Assembly: GCF_039555335.1 (NCBI RefSeq)
Contig: NC_092639.1
Coordinates: forward strand, 34,949,293 to 35,013,292
DNA: 64,000 bases
From: Amphiura filiformis
Taxonomy: Eukaryota > Echinodermata > Ophiuroidea > Amphilepidida > Amphiuridae
Direction of reading: 5' to 3'
Below the pieces are notes generated by a model, which had not been told where the DNA came from, made no database searches, and was given only the letters and a program-made list of their open reading frames with translations. Position 1 is the first letter of the stretch. Each line of letters starts with the position of its first letter. This document shows, piece by piece, positions 1-12,200 of the stretch. A program made the position numbers and the translations under genes.

Positions 1-183
1 ATTCACTTTCTGTACCGTACCATATTTCACCAATTTAGCTTCAATATGGCAAATTTTTTCGCGCGCTTCTCGCGCATTTGTAACATTAACTGATTTTTTC
101 GCCAAAAGGTGCCACTGCCCCCTTAAAATTTGTCTTGCCCCTTTGCACCCCCCCTCTCTGAAAAAGTGCTGGCTACGCCACAG
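1..183. mobile_element. End of a GGCTACGCCAC-terminated DNA element (truncated by window edge)
   Basis: The stretch ends with CTGAAAAAGTGCTGGCTACG at about 158-177 followed by CCACAG. The reverse complement of this end resembles the left end of a separate repeat at 28136, so it is a shared terminus. The left end lies outside the window and no coding potential is seen. Confidence 0.5.
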
Positions 184-229
184 CAGACAGGCCAATACTA
201 GGCCTACAGTTTTCCAGTCATAGTAATAA

Positions 230-1130
230 TAATCTTTGAACAACATTTAATGCATATATAAATAAAATAACAACAACAATAATATAAATAATTGATAATA
301 ACAATGTTATATATAATAATGATGATTATAAATTATAAATGCATGATTAAACCATAAATGGTTATAAATCATAATAATTAATAATAATTAAATAATGACA
401 AATGAAATGATAGCAAAATAATATTTAAATAATAATAAATAAACAATAAAATAAATGATTATTGATATAAATATTAAATATAAAAAATGATGATTAGGCC
501 CTATATTATAATAACAAAAATGAAATAGCCTTTACAGTAATATATATTAATAAAATATTTAGCTAACAATAAAATTATAATATTTAATAGGCCTTATTTA
601 TTGATTGATTTTTCATTTCTTAATTTATTTATATATTTAATTAATTAATTTATCAATCAATTAATTTATTTATTTATTGATTAATCAATTAATTAATTCA
701 TTAAATAATTTATTTATTTATTAATATTAATTAATTTATTAATTTATTTATTAATTAGTTTAATTATTAATTTATTAATTTATTTATTTATAATTTATTA
801 ATTCATTTACTTATTTATTTATTTGTTTATTTATTTATTTATTTCATTTCATTTTATTTATTTGTCGGAAAACGTTTTATAATAGGGCTGTCATGGTGAT
901 ATTTAAATCATGTATCATCATATAGGCCTAATATTTATTTATTAATTTATAATTGATTAATTAATTAATGAATTTAATTATTTATTTATTTATTTATAAT
1001 TTATTAATTTATTTACTTATTTATATATTTGTTTATTTATTTATTTATTTATTCATCTATTCTATTTATTTATTTCATTTTATTTATTTGTCGGAAAACG
1101 TTTTACCATTTTAGGGCTGTCATGGTGACA
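230..1130. repeat. AT-rich low-complexity block with an internal duplication
   Basis: The block is built from ATTTATTT/TTAATTAA-type simple repeats. A distinctive segment containing TTTGTCGGAAAACGTTTTA and then GGGCTGTCATGGTGA occurs twice, at about 858-900 and 1087-1128. This indicates a tandem duplication of roughly 230 bp inside the simple-sequence block. No gene is seen. Confidence 0.8.
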
Positions 1131-2560
1131 TTTAAATTATATCATATCACTTTTTAGGGCCTGTTTATATGAAGAGTAGTACTAAATAGTAATGGTAGTA
1201 TCTTGTTTTCAATTTTATATAAATTGCTGTATGATGATTTTCATTTATCGATTGATTAGTTTCATTTTTGTGCCCGGGGTTTATTGCTAGCACCATGCAT
1301 CGTGTACCCATACCATGTCTAGCCCGATCAAACTTTTAAAAATAGAAACTTCTGCCACTATCCACATGGAGATATATTGAACACATACACATTCACGTAC
1401 CAGGGGTGTGCATGGTGTACCAAACTGTATACAACTATTCGAGTGTATGTATATCAAGATAGGACGTAAGAGGCGCTATGCAAACATTACAGTCAAGTTT
1501 AGTGGGCGAAGTAACAGAGAACTCAGAACCCCGGGCCCGAACCAGGGACTTGTACATGCACAATTTCTACATTACATTCCTATGTTTTGCGTGTAAGGAA
1601 ATACAAGTACATGTTCAACCTTGATGTAAAATTTTAGCCCCAAAAATGTTCGTTTTTATATATTTTATGCTTTTTCGATGTCTTCTTTTAAAATACTGCG
1701 TTTGTCTTTTCGTAAAAAGATCAACAACAAAATGTTTGTCAATGAAGGAACACAATAATATGAAAATTTTGGATGGGTAGTCAATTTAAATTTTTAGTGA
1801 AAATTAATATCAATAGGCGAACACGTCAAAGTGCTTCCGAATTGGAGGTCACGGATCTTTAAAATTTCCCGGGTTTTTATGGTACGAGATCAAGAATGGT
1901 CGAAGGCGGAGCATCGTACATGTAAAATGTCAGGAAACATCCTATAAACAGAAACGCGGGAAATATTCTGTCTTTGTCAAATGGCTCTAGAGTAGAACCA
2001 GGGATGTGAGACCCCGGTTCGAAAAATTAAACTGTGCTGGCCTATAGGCCTGTGGTAAAAATTTGACAAAATTGTTATGTTTCTATAAATATAGGGCTTT
2101 TAGAAGCGTATTAAATTCTCGATTAAATTACAGCTCATATCAAACCAAAGTATTCTAGAAAAAATTGAAAACTTCTGGCATTTATAGTTTAATACATAAA
2201 ATAATAGTTTTTAGAATGGCTTTTCTTTAAAAAAAAAATTAAATATAGGTCTATATAATTATAAATGTTTTTAAACATTTATATAGACCTTTATTTAATA
2301 TTTATTAAATAGTATTATTTTTCTATCTTCTCTTCAATTGAACACAAGCTAATATTTTTCTGGAAACTCCATTTATACATGTAGCAGTACAATTTACATG
2401 TACCAGACCCCCTGAAAAAGTGCACCCAGTATACATGCTGGGCCGGTCAAAACTGCCTAGAAACTTGACAGTACAGTCAAGTCACCTACCTCACTACCCT
2501 ATTGATTATTTTGGAGGTGGGACTCCAGTGTACCACACAGCGTGTACTCAAAACGGGGAT
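1131..2560. other. Upstream non-coding DNA, no gene seen
   Basis: Single-copy-looking AT-rich sequence. The only long open frame is a 62-codon chance frame around 1408. An imperfect palindrome at 2241-2298 is listed separately. No RNA gene or conserved coding block was recognised. Confidence 0.5.
2241..2298. repeat. Imperfect hairpin palindrome
   Basis: AGGTCTATAT on the left pairs with ATATAGACCT on the right, and ATAAATGTTT pairs with AAACATTTAT around a two-base centre. The arms are about 25 bp. It is probably the remnant of a small foldback element. Confidence 0.7.
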
Positions 2561-3048
2561 AGCCCATGCATACCATCACACTGTATGGGCATTCCCTAAT
2601 CAACAAGTGGGCCGTACATTGTACATTCACGAAGTCACTGCACTGAGTGAGCCACGTGCCACTTGCAATGTTTATGAATGACGTTTATGTATATTCATAC
2701 AGCGGTAAGTGACGTCTATGGCGCAAAGTGGGTATACCGGATCTATGGGATTCCCTGCTAAACAAAAGGCAATCAGTGGCCATAAAGAATTGGGCCTGTA
2801 CACACGTGAAATCCACTACTCCAAGTTTACCATAAAACAAGCAACGTTGGCCACCGTTTCTCCCATTTCTAATTAGGTGAGAGACAACATCACAACATAG
2901 TGGTATTTTAACAGCGCCCGATCTTAAAACAAGCAACAGCACTCTTGATCATTATTTACAACATCTTTGGAAAAGTTTACTACCTCCAGTCGCTGTATAA
3001 CCAAAGGATAGCAGCGAGGGAGAATCAACGTAATCAAAGACCAACATC
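2560..3048 (+). promoter_or_regulatory. Candidate cyclin D promoter and 5' UTR
   Basis: This is the sequence directly upstream of the cyclin D start codon. Two palindromic E-boxes (CACGTG) lie at 2653-2658 and 2803-2808, the class of site bound by Myc/Max-type bHLH factors. ATCAAAG at 3033-3039 fits a TCF/LEF core; vertebrate cyclin D genes are Wnt/TCF and Myc responsive, but activity here is inferred. No TATA box stands out and the transcription start is not visible. The start codon context (A at -3) is favourable. Confidence 0.4.
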
Positions 3049-3252
3049 ATGAGCCAGCAACTTTTCTGTTGCGAAGTTGAAACTGTCACAAGGGCCTATC
3101 CAGACCCAGTGCTATTAAATGATGAACGAGTTTTAAATAATCTTCTTGCTGCAGAGGACAAATATACACCTTGTTCGGACTATTTTGGAAATCATTTTCA
3201 ACAGGAGTTAAGACCGTTTATGAGGAAAATGGTAGCTCAGTGGATGTTTGAG
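3049..3252 (+). CDS. CCND: Cyclin D coding exon 1
   Basis: Encodes residues 1-68, ending in MVAQWMFE. It starts at the only plausible ATG, with A at -3, and the LxCxE motif follows four residues later as in other D cyclins. The donor GTGAGT follows GAG at 3253, phase 0. Translation past the donor meets a stop after 11 codons. Confidence 0.93.
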
Positions 3253-6200
3253 GTGAGTGTCGGAATGTTTCGGCATTCCTTTACATAACTTGTCATTTTT
3301 CGTAATGACAATTTTATCTTGTACTTAGTCATGTTAGTTGTCAAAGTCGTGTTTACATGTTCTATATTGAGTGTTTAATATCTCTGTTAATATTAATAAG
3401 TATTGCTGTTATTGTCAAATTTTGAGGAACCATTTCACCTGTTAAAATAGTGCACGGTGGCTAGATTGTCACGAGCAACTTCGCCATGTCTTCGCCTGCA
3501 TGCATGGTCGGTAATCACCGCACATGTTCTGAAAATCACACGTGTAGCCATAGCTAAAGCCAGTTTCAAGGCTCATCGTTCAAGCTTTTTCAGCTCAAAT
3601 TGCGAATTCGGAAAAGTAGTATAATTATGTAATAAATAAAATATGCATGTATGATTATATGTCGCATCTGAATTTAACATATCAACGCATATGAATTTGT
3701 GATCACTGCTCAAACCAACCATTTGTTTTTACACCTTGGCAACCATGATATACAACATGGTTAACAAACTTGATTGGCGATTGCAATTAAACTTTAATAA
3801 TGTGAAATTATTTTTAAAAATCCAATGAATCAAAGAAATGATATAATTATGACATGCTTCGTTTTGTGAATCAAATATTGTTTTTTAATGTTGTAATTAT
3901 TAATGTCCTTGCATTTTTACATCGATATGACGTTTACAAAATATTGGCGTTTGGTTTTAATATATAGGCCTTTTGTGCCGGGCTTTTGTGTATATTTTAT
4001 CAAAAAATTTTAAGTTACATGATGACAGCTTCTTCGTGATAGCAAAATTTGTATTGAAATTAACCCTTGGCCATGCAAATTTTACTTGAAACTCTTCAAC
4101 TCAAGTGCCCTTTTTTTACTGTTAAATATTCCGTTCGCAGATAGTAATCAACCAAACATTGATGAAAAAGTTCAAATAAATTTACTATCTTATTGTTTCA
4201 TAAAACTTTTTATAAAATAAAATGGCTTCAAAAGCATAAACTTCACAAAAAGTGAGGCCCATATGTTTTGTCAAATTGGTCCACATTCCGTGACAGTATA
4301 GAGCGAACTACGCTAAGACCTTGGTTGTGCCCTGGAATTCGAGCCTCATTTTCAAAATGGCGCGATAGCGGATCAATCATTAATTAAGATTTTCTTCATG
4401 TTTGTAATGATCAAATTAAGCCGCGTATAAATTTAAAGAAGTCCGTATAATGTTGACGAAGTACATACAAATTTGAAAGATTAATTTCTCATGTAAAATG
4501 TGCTCAATTTCATGAAATTTACCGACATCCAGGCCTCCCGTCACATCCAGGCCAGCAAAAATGTCACTAGTTTTGGCGGTCTTTCGGAAGCAGTTCATAT
4601 CCGAGTGGGAAGTCCTTGGTTCCAACACTTGGGTGATTTCAATCAATTAATACTAATTCCTTTCCCTATTTTTCCCTCCATTTTTTTCTTTCTGTAGGTG
4701 TGTGAAGAGCAACAATGTGAAGAAGAGGTCTTTCCATTAGCAATGAACTATTTAGACAGAATTTTAGCAATTGTAAGACTTAGGCGGAACCAATTCCAAT
4801 TACTAGGCGCAACTTGTATGTTTTTAGCGTCAAAATTAAAAGACACTGCACCTCTTACAGCTGAAAAACTCATCATATATACAGATAACTCTATAACATT
4901 AGACCAGCTACTGGTAAGTAATTTTCTTATAATATTTTATATTTAAAATGTTGTGTAATTTTGTTTTAAAACTGAATCGCTCATTTATTCATTTATGAAT
5001 CTTAATATTTTGCAAACACTAACTAATATGCTCAATTCGTATACCATGAATATTAAGAAAACGAAAGTAAATATATGTTCAAAAGCACTTTATTCGATCA
5101 AAATTGACGTACGGTTCAATAGGAAATGGGTCTTTCCGATCCATGCAGCACTTATCGTATACCCCGCGAAATATCGCGTAGCTGGGCACTGGCATGTTGC
5201 AAACATTTCGGCCCAGCAACTACACGTTGACAGGTTCTCGTTCCTGATTGGTTAGTTGTCTAGGCGCACAAAAGTTTCACTTTGATATGCTAAGTAGCCG
5301 ACGAGCGTATACGCGAACATGACTTTAATGAGTTTAATGTATGCACATGTATCGCAAGTTTGCAACACAGCTACGTGTGTATACAAACAAATGAGTGGAG
5401 TTGCATTTTTTCACAAGCCTTTCGTAAGATCTTCAGGTGAGATCATACGTTTTAGTCCTGTTCGGAGCTTCGAATCCGTTCAACGGTCCATTTTGGTTAT
5501 TAAAACGAAGACCAAAGTAAAATAAATTATTTTGAAGTGTTCTTGCCAAACACAGATGTTTAAATAATACACAACCGTAATTGTTGCTGATTTCCGCGTG
5601 TTTACTCTTTTAAGTTATAAATCCGCAAATTGTTTTGGAAATTCTTTAAACATGATAAAAACAGGATGTTTTCAGTGTTTCAAAAATCGATGATTACAGG
5701 TTTAAAATGTGGGAGGTGGTTTTATCTTTTGATGACCCAACGGCTTAGTCGTATTGTTATTGATCTTGTCATATTGTCATCTTGTCAAGTTCAATTCATT
5801 TCTCACGTGTATGGAAAATGGAGATCGAAGTCGTGGTCAGTGTTGGAATGCAAATAGCATGGGAAAAGTAGGTTTATGCATTGATTTCAGATAGAACTTC
5901 ATTTTGCAAATGGAGTTTAGAAATTGAAAACCGTTGCAATTGATAAATGTTACAAAGGGAATTGTTTGCAAATGTTTGTATTGTTGGATTTTAAATGATT
6001 CGATTTCTCTCATTGGCTAGTGGTCAAACGATGGTCCGAAATGAAACTGAATCTGGCACAGTATACACATAGGCCTATGCATGAGCCGTATGCATTGGTA
6101 TGTGGTGCATGATACTTGATATTAATGATAGTCAATGCGCCGAAAATCGGAAGTTTCAAGTTAGCCGTCAAGTCCTTAAATAATGAATCACTTGTTTAAC

Positions 6201-9200
6201 TTAAAGATTTATTAATGAATACAAATATTGATACATTGCCGGTAAACTTGACCTTTTAAGTAGGAAGGCCTTACGTAATCACCACTGCGGTAATTACTGA
6301 GGCGAAAACTAAACATGCGGAGGCCGTGTATAGAGAAGCTTATCGGGGTATTCGATAGCGTAATTAATTGGTTTAGATATGTAATTCGGACTAAGAAATA
6401 GATGAGCCCACATCCATGACTAAATAGTTCATTTCCTGTTCGTCTTCTGTGGTCTCATTGGTATTTTATTACATCTTTATGGTGCGATGTATCACCATGA
6501 TTACTGAAAAGAGGACACACAGATGTCTGTAACAGATAGTGGTATGTCACATCAGGGATGGTGGGAACTTGGGTCCAGCAAGGTCGGGTCTTTTGGGTAT
6601 TGATGAGAATGCCGACGTATAAAAAATGGGAGGGTTTTCTTGGAAATGGTTGATGAGGAAGTGTTTGGTTTTTGAAGTGGGGTTTTGTGGTCCCTGGGAA
6701 CAAATTAAGAGTGATTGACAATATGGCACTGATCAGTGATGTCATAAATGAGCAAAGTGCCGTTCAAGCTTGAAATTAGTTGACATTAAAAAAAATCCTT
6801 AAAAGGGAAAGTAGCAATGGTGTGACTTTCAGGAGAAATTTTCCAATATATAAATTTTAAAATTTTGAATTCATGTTAAAAGTGTTTAAGTGAACTAAAA
6901 ATATTAACGACTTTCCTATTGTTTTTTTTTCTCTTTTCTGCAGCAATTTGAACAACTAGTATTATGTAAACTCAAATGGGACCTATCAGCAATCACACCA
7001 CACGACTTCATAGAACAAATTCTTCATAGACTAGCCATCAGTAGACTACAAGCCACACAACTTAGAAAACATGCACAGACTTTCATTGCACTATGTGCAA
7101 CAGGTCAGTGTTTTGATTGGTTGATTTACACTCTCAAGACCGCCCTTTGCAAAAAATATTGATACCCAGGATGCATTGCTTGTTTTTTGCTATCCCATGA
7201 TGCTTTGTGTTGGAAATTTTTGTGTATTGTGTAGTTAAGACGTGGTGATGATATGATACTGTATATTAAGTGCATTTTGGATAATATTTGTACAAATTGG
7301 AGAAAAGGTAAGGTTTTTTTGTTTCCGTCTGTTTTCATCATTGATAAATTGTTTGAATTATTATGATCAGCCAAACTGCAGATAATTATAATAAATAGGC
7401 CATGAAGACATACTTTCCTTTAAAAACCAATTTGTCAAAGAATTTCTCAGGAATGAAATTTGGAAATGCTTTCACTTTTGCCTGGCCCGACAGGGTTAAG
7501 CAACTTCAATGGGATGGGCTCACACCAGGTTGTGTGTGCATTCTTTTGATGTCATACAATTTATTAAAAGTTGCAAATTTCAAGTGTAAATAATATCCAT
7601 TGAACCCATGTGTAAACTTGGAATTTCGGCATAGGGGGCCTTTATTTGAATCAATAGTTAAATGGGAGTTCAAATAAATTCACATATTTTTTTCAAGTCT
7701 GAGAAAGGGGATTACCCTGGAATTGCATTACAAAAATAGCTAGGTTGATCTTGGTGGCAAGCAAGCCCTCTATAAAAGGGTCCACTTAAAACTCCCACTC
7801 AATAGACCTTTGAACAGGCATTCAATATATTGCTAGCACTCAAGTCGTAGGCATTATTGGCCTACATGCAATGGAATGCTGAGACTAAGTGAGAGGACCG
7901 AAGCAAAGATACAGTTGCTTGTATTTTTCTAATAAAAAAAATTGTGATACATCTGCTAAACTTATGTGTGCTCAAAAAATCTTCTGCTCGCATTCCCAAT
8001 GTGTCATGTGACAGAAAAAGAAGTGGAACCCCAATGTTATTACCTCTGACCACTATTTTCATGCTCTGACAGATATCAGCTGATCCGGTTTTTTCTCAAT
8101 ACAAAACCATCTACTTATCATGTATTTGATAAGAATGCAAAAAGCATAAGTGCAAGGCACTTCATCAATTTATTTCTATTCAAAATCAAGCTATTCATCT
8201 TTTTTTGACTCCAGCTTAACTTGAGAAGTTTTTATTGATTCTTTTGAATAGATCCTGTATGTAGACTAGTCTGATTGGCTAACATGGCCCGTTCAATGAA
8301 GGGGGGGACCCTATTAGGGGAAATATACAACAATGTTAACATCCCAATCTCATGAAGTGCCTCAGATCCTCAAATTATGAGGAAATATTGTTTAGGATGC
8401 TTGTAGGCCTACAGGTTTATTATGTTAATTGTTATGTAACTCTGTAACTCAAATATTGAGTAACAAAAAGTCCCCATTCCTTTTCCTATTAAAAAACTAA
8501 AGGACAAGCCCTCTAATCCTTTCAATATTTTGTTTTTAATCAAAGGACATTCATTACATAACTTGCATTGGTCTATTCCACAAGGAGTAATATACTAGAA
8601 ACACTTGCTCATTATTTTTTTTTATTAGATAAACAATAATTTTATTAATGTGAGTTGCAAAGCACATTCCACAGACAATTCATGTTGACATTCAGCAAAA
8701 TGAGGTAGTGTGGGAAAATTCAGATGAAAAATAAAAACATTGTTTGATGTATTATCAGCGGACCACTCCTGCAAAAAAAAGTTAGGAACACCTTGCAGAA
8801 ATTTCAATAATTCCGAGTAGGCAGTTTGAAGTTCACACAAGTTACAAAAATTGATAAAGCACTAGTGATAAAACACCAAATTTGTCCAATTTTATCGTGT
8901 GGAAATGTAGGTGAACCCAAATTTATGTGGGTGGCAGCAGTTTGGCATTGAGGAATTCAATCTCAGATTTAGATTAACAACCGAAATGAGACACAATATT
9001 GGAAAGATAATGAGTCCTGGTTCGAAATCAAATTCTCTCATGCACCAATATCTGAGGGTGCGCTCTATGGGAACATGATTTGGAGTTCAGTCAGAGTACG
9101 AGAAGCACAATGTCAACATTTTTCAACTTTTTATGACCTTGTCATATCTGACTGTACAGAATGTTCACATTGCCAATGTTATGGGCTTTTCCAGGCTGCT

Positions 9201-12200
9201 GAAGTTGTTGCAAAATGTTCCCATGCGACATTGCAACACATTTTTGGGCTAGATGTACAAATTGATACACATGACATTATAAACAAATCAACTAGGCTCT
9301 TCAAAAAACATTTTTCAAAGAAACTAAAGACCAAAGGATTTAGTTGTCTAAGAAAGATCATGAATTCCCACTGTTGCTAGGCAGAGCCAGCCCAGAACTG
9401 CCCCAGTGCTTCATGGATGGGCCCATCCAGTTAGCCAGGCCAAAGATCGCACTGTGGCCTGGGAGCATGACCAAGCCATGGATGGTCACCACCACACAGA
9501 TACAGTGGGTCAATTTTCTCCCCATTATACTAGTCCAGCAGGGTAAAATTGAATTGACCAACACCACCAGAGTCCCGACTGACCAATAATACTTATATAA
9601 TCAATTCTTTACATTGGGTGGGCCTTAATTTATTATGCAACAGGAATTTCAATTGTTATATTTGGTATGGGAAGATGGTATGATTATTATGACGACACCA
9701 AGTAGTGCAGAACGAAATGGGAGGGGGTAGCTTGTTTTATGGTATGTGAGCAACGCCAATACATGAACATATTGCTAATATTGAAAAATCAGAATGACCC
9801 GCAATGGGGAGGGATTCCCCAAAATTGGTCCCATTGTTATGCAGTCTTTATTATAGTCTGAGAGAGGGCATTGTGTATTTAGAAGGTTGTCTGGCCTTCT
9901 TTTGATCAAGTTGTTACCAAATTTACCTACTAAACAAGCTTTATACATGAAAATGATGAATAATATATTTCTTTACAATAGTCTGAACATTTCTAGGCTT
10001 GTTGTAGCTATTTGGATAGGGTCCCCCATTATGTACTAACACTATACAGACTACCTTTAGGAAGGCCCATTGGTAATAATACCAGATAGATCCAGATCCA
10101 AATTCTAGTCATACCTTGTGCTGTCATGCATTACACAAAATATAAAAGTGCCTTGTACCACCAAGACTTCCTGAAGAAAAAAAATGTGACAAATTTTTCG
10201 CCCCTATTAAAATGTTAAATCCTATTCCATTGAACAGCTAGTTTTTTTTTGTTATACTTGAATGGAAAGAATTTACTGACTTGTGTGTGTGTAGTGTGAA
10301 TATCTAGTCTCCACAGCAGCCAGTTTGGTTCCGCCTCCTCCACACAAACAGTCTGCCAATGGTCACGAACTGGTCCTTTTTGATTCGCTAACGGTTTTCT
10401 GCCGACGTCATCCAGCTTGACGTCAAACAAAGCTTTCAATTGGTCGATCGGCTAGACGGCTACTTTATTATTCATGAGCAAGTTTGACCCGCCATCTCGC
10501 CAGCTAGACTGAGGTCAATCAAGTTCCCGTATGTACAGCTCTACGGCTATATACGTGTAGCCAATCAGAAACGGCGTTATAAGTGGCCATTGGCAGACTG
10601 TTTGTGTGGAGGGAGCGTAACCAAACTGGCTGCGGAGGAGACTATGTGAATATCATGATAATTATAGTTTTTGTTGAGGGTAGTTTCCTCTTAGAAGGGG
10701 TGCACCACATATTTTGCTAATGAATAACTTGGGAATAGATTAAGTACTGCTGTACTGGTACCAAATTTAGAAGTAAAGGACCTAACTTGTTGAACATGCA
10801 CACTTGGTGTGATTTGTATAAAGACGGTGGTTCATCATTAATCCAAGAATTTGTCAGGAGGCTAAACAAAACATGAAACCCTTCCATTGGTATTTGAAGA
10901 AGAAGAGCTTTTACATACAGAATAACTTAAAACTGAGCCCTGTGTATTTTTTGTGTTCTTGTTAATTGTTCCCACTGGTGCCAACGCATACCAACATGAA
11001 CCACCACAGTCTCCCTTGTGAATTTTACCTTACAATTGACATGGAGTTTACCGAAAAGAAACTTCTGACTTAATTGTTGGTTTGGTTGCCATCGTTTCAA
11101 TTTCTCCCAGAGAGAAACCCACACTTATTTATATTAAGTTGAAAACTGATTAGATTTGTGAGATTTTATTACGTCTGCACCCACATAAAGATGAAGGAAT
11201 TCAGTCTGATTAGTTTGCAGTCGTGTTTTTCTGAGAATTGAAAATTAAACTTTTCTTTCTTCGTTCTTTTTTTGTTTATACAGATTATACTTTTGCAATG
11301 CAACCGCCCTCCATTATTGCAGCCAGCAGTGTAGGAGCAGCAGCAAATGGTCTTTTTTCAACTAAACCTATTCCTCATTTGATGGACCAATTACAAAGGA
11401 TAACAAAAATAGAATTGGTAAGACACTTTCTATGATTGGCCACTTGCAAAATGATCCTCCTTACGATTGGTCAAAAGTTTTGTGTAATATTCCATCTCTC
11501 AAAGTTGCACTTAAATCGGTGATTCTAGAATGTTTACTTGGGTGTTTTATTAGTGAAAAGATAAACACCAACTTTGAACTGTTGAAACTTCGTGAATCTT
11601 GTCTAGAAACCAAACCCAAATGTGCAGAGTCAGACCATCGGACCAGCTTTGAGAGATGTTACATGGCTTTTTGGTCAAATTGTGTTTTGCTAGCTAAATC
11701 TTGTTAGGTTGTGCAAACATTCCTTGCAGTTCGGATGTTTCCCAATAGCAACCAGACACTTAAACCAGCCCCTGGGGCGCTATACTAGAATCTTTTCCTA
11801 ACATTATCAGTCAAGTCACACCAACACTACACCTCGTAGCCTTATGTTCCCGTGGCATACCCACGTCACTCGCAAAACATAACTTTTGACTCAAGACTTT
11901 TAAACATTTTTCAACATGTCTCTTAACATGGTTCTAACAAGGCATAGGCAAACATTACATAAGTTGCTGATCAAATCCAAAACCCCTCTCTGCCTCTTAT
12001 GTCCAATTTAAAGTACACAGTGCAAATTTCTGCACCCTTTTATAATCACCCTCTTGGACTGTTTGCACCGCTACTTTCAACGCCTGTTTGTTTTTATTCT
12101 GTACAAATCAATATAAAGAAAAATCATAATTGCATGTGTGTGTGAAAAGTAAATTGTGTGACCTGCAGTGTTGTGCTTTTTAATTTTCAAAAAATTTTCA

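Noticed and set aside
230..1130. Replication origin or matrix-attachment region
   Set aside because: AT-richness and simple repeats alone do not support a functional call.
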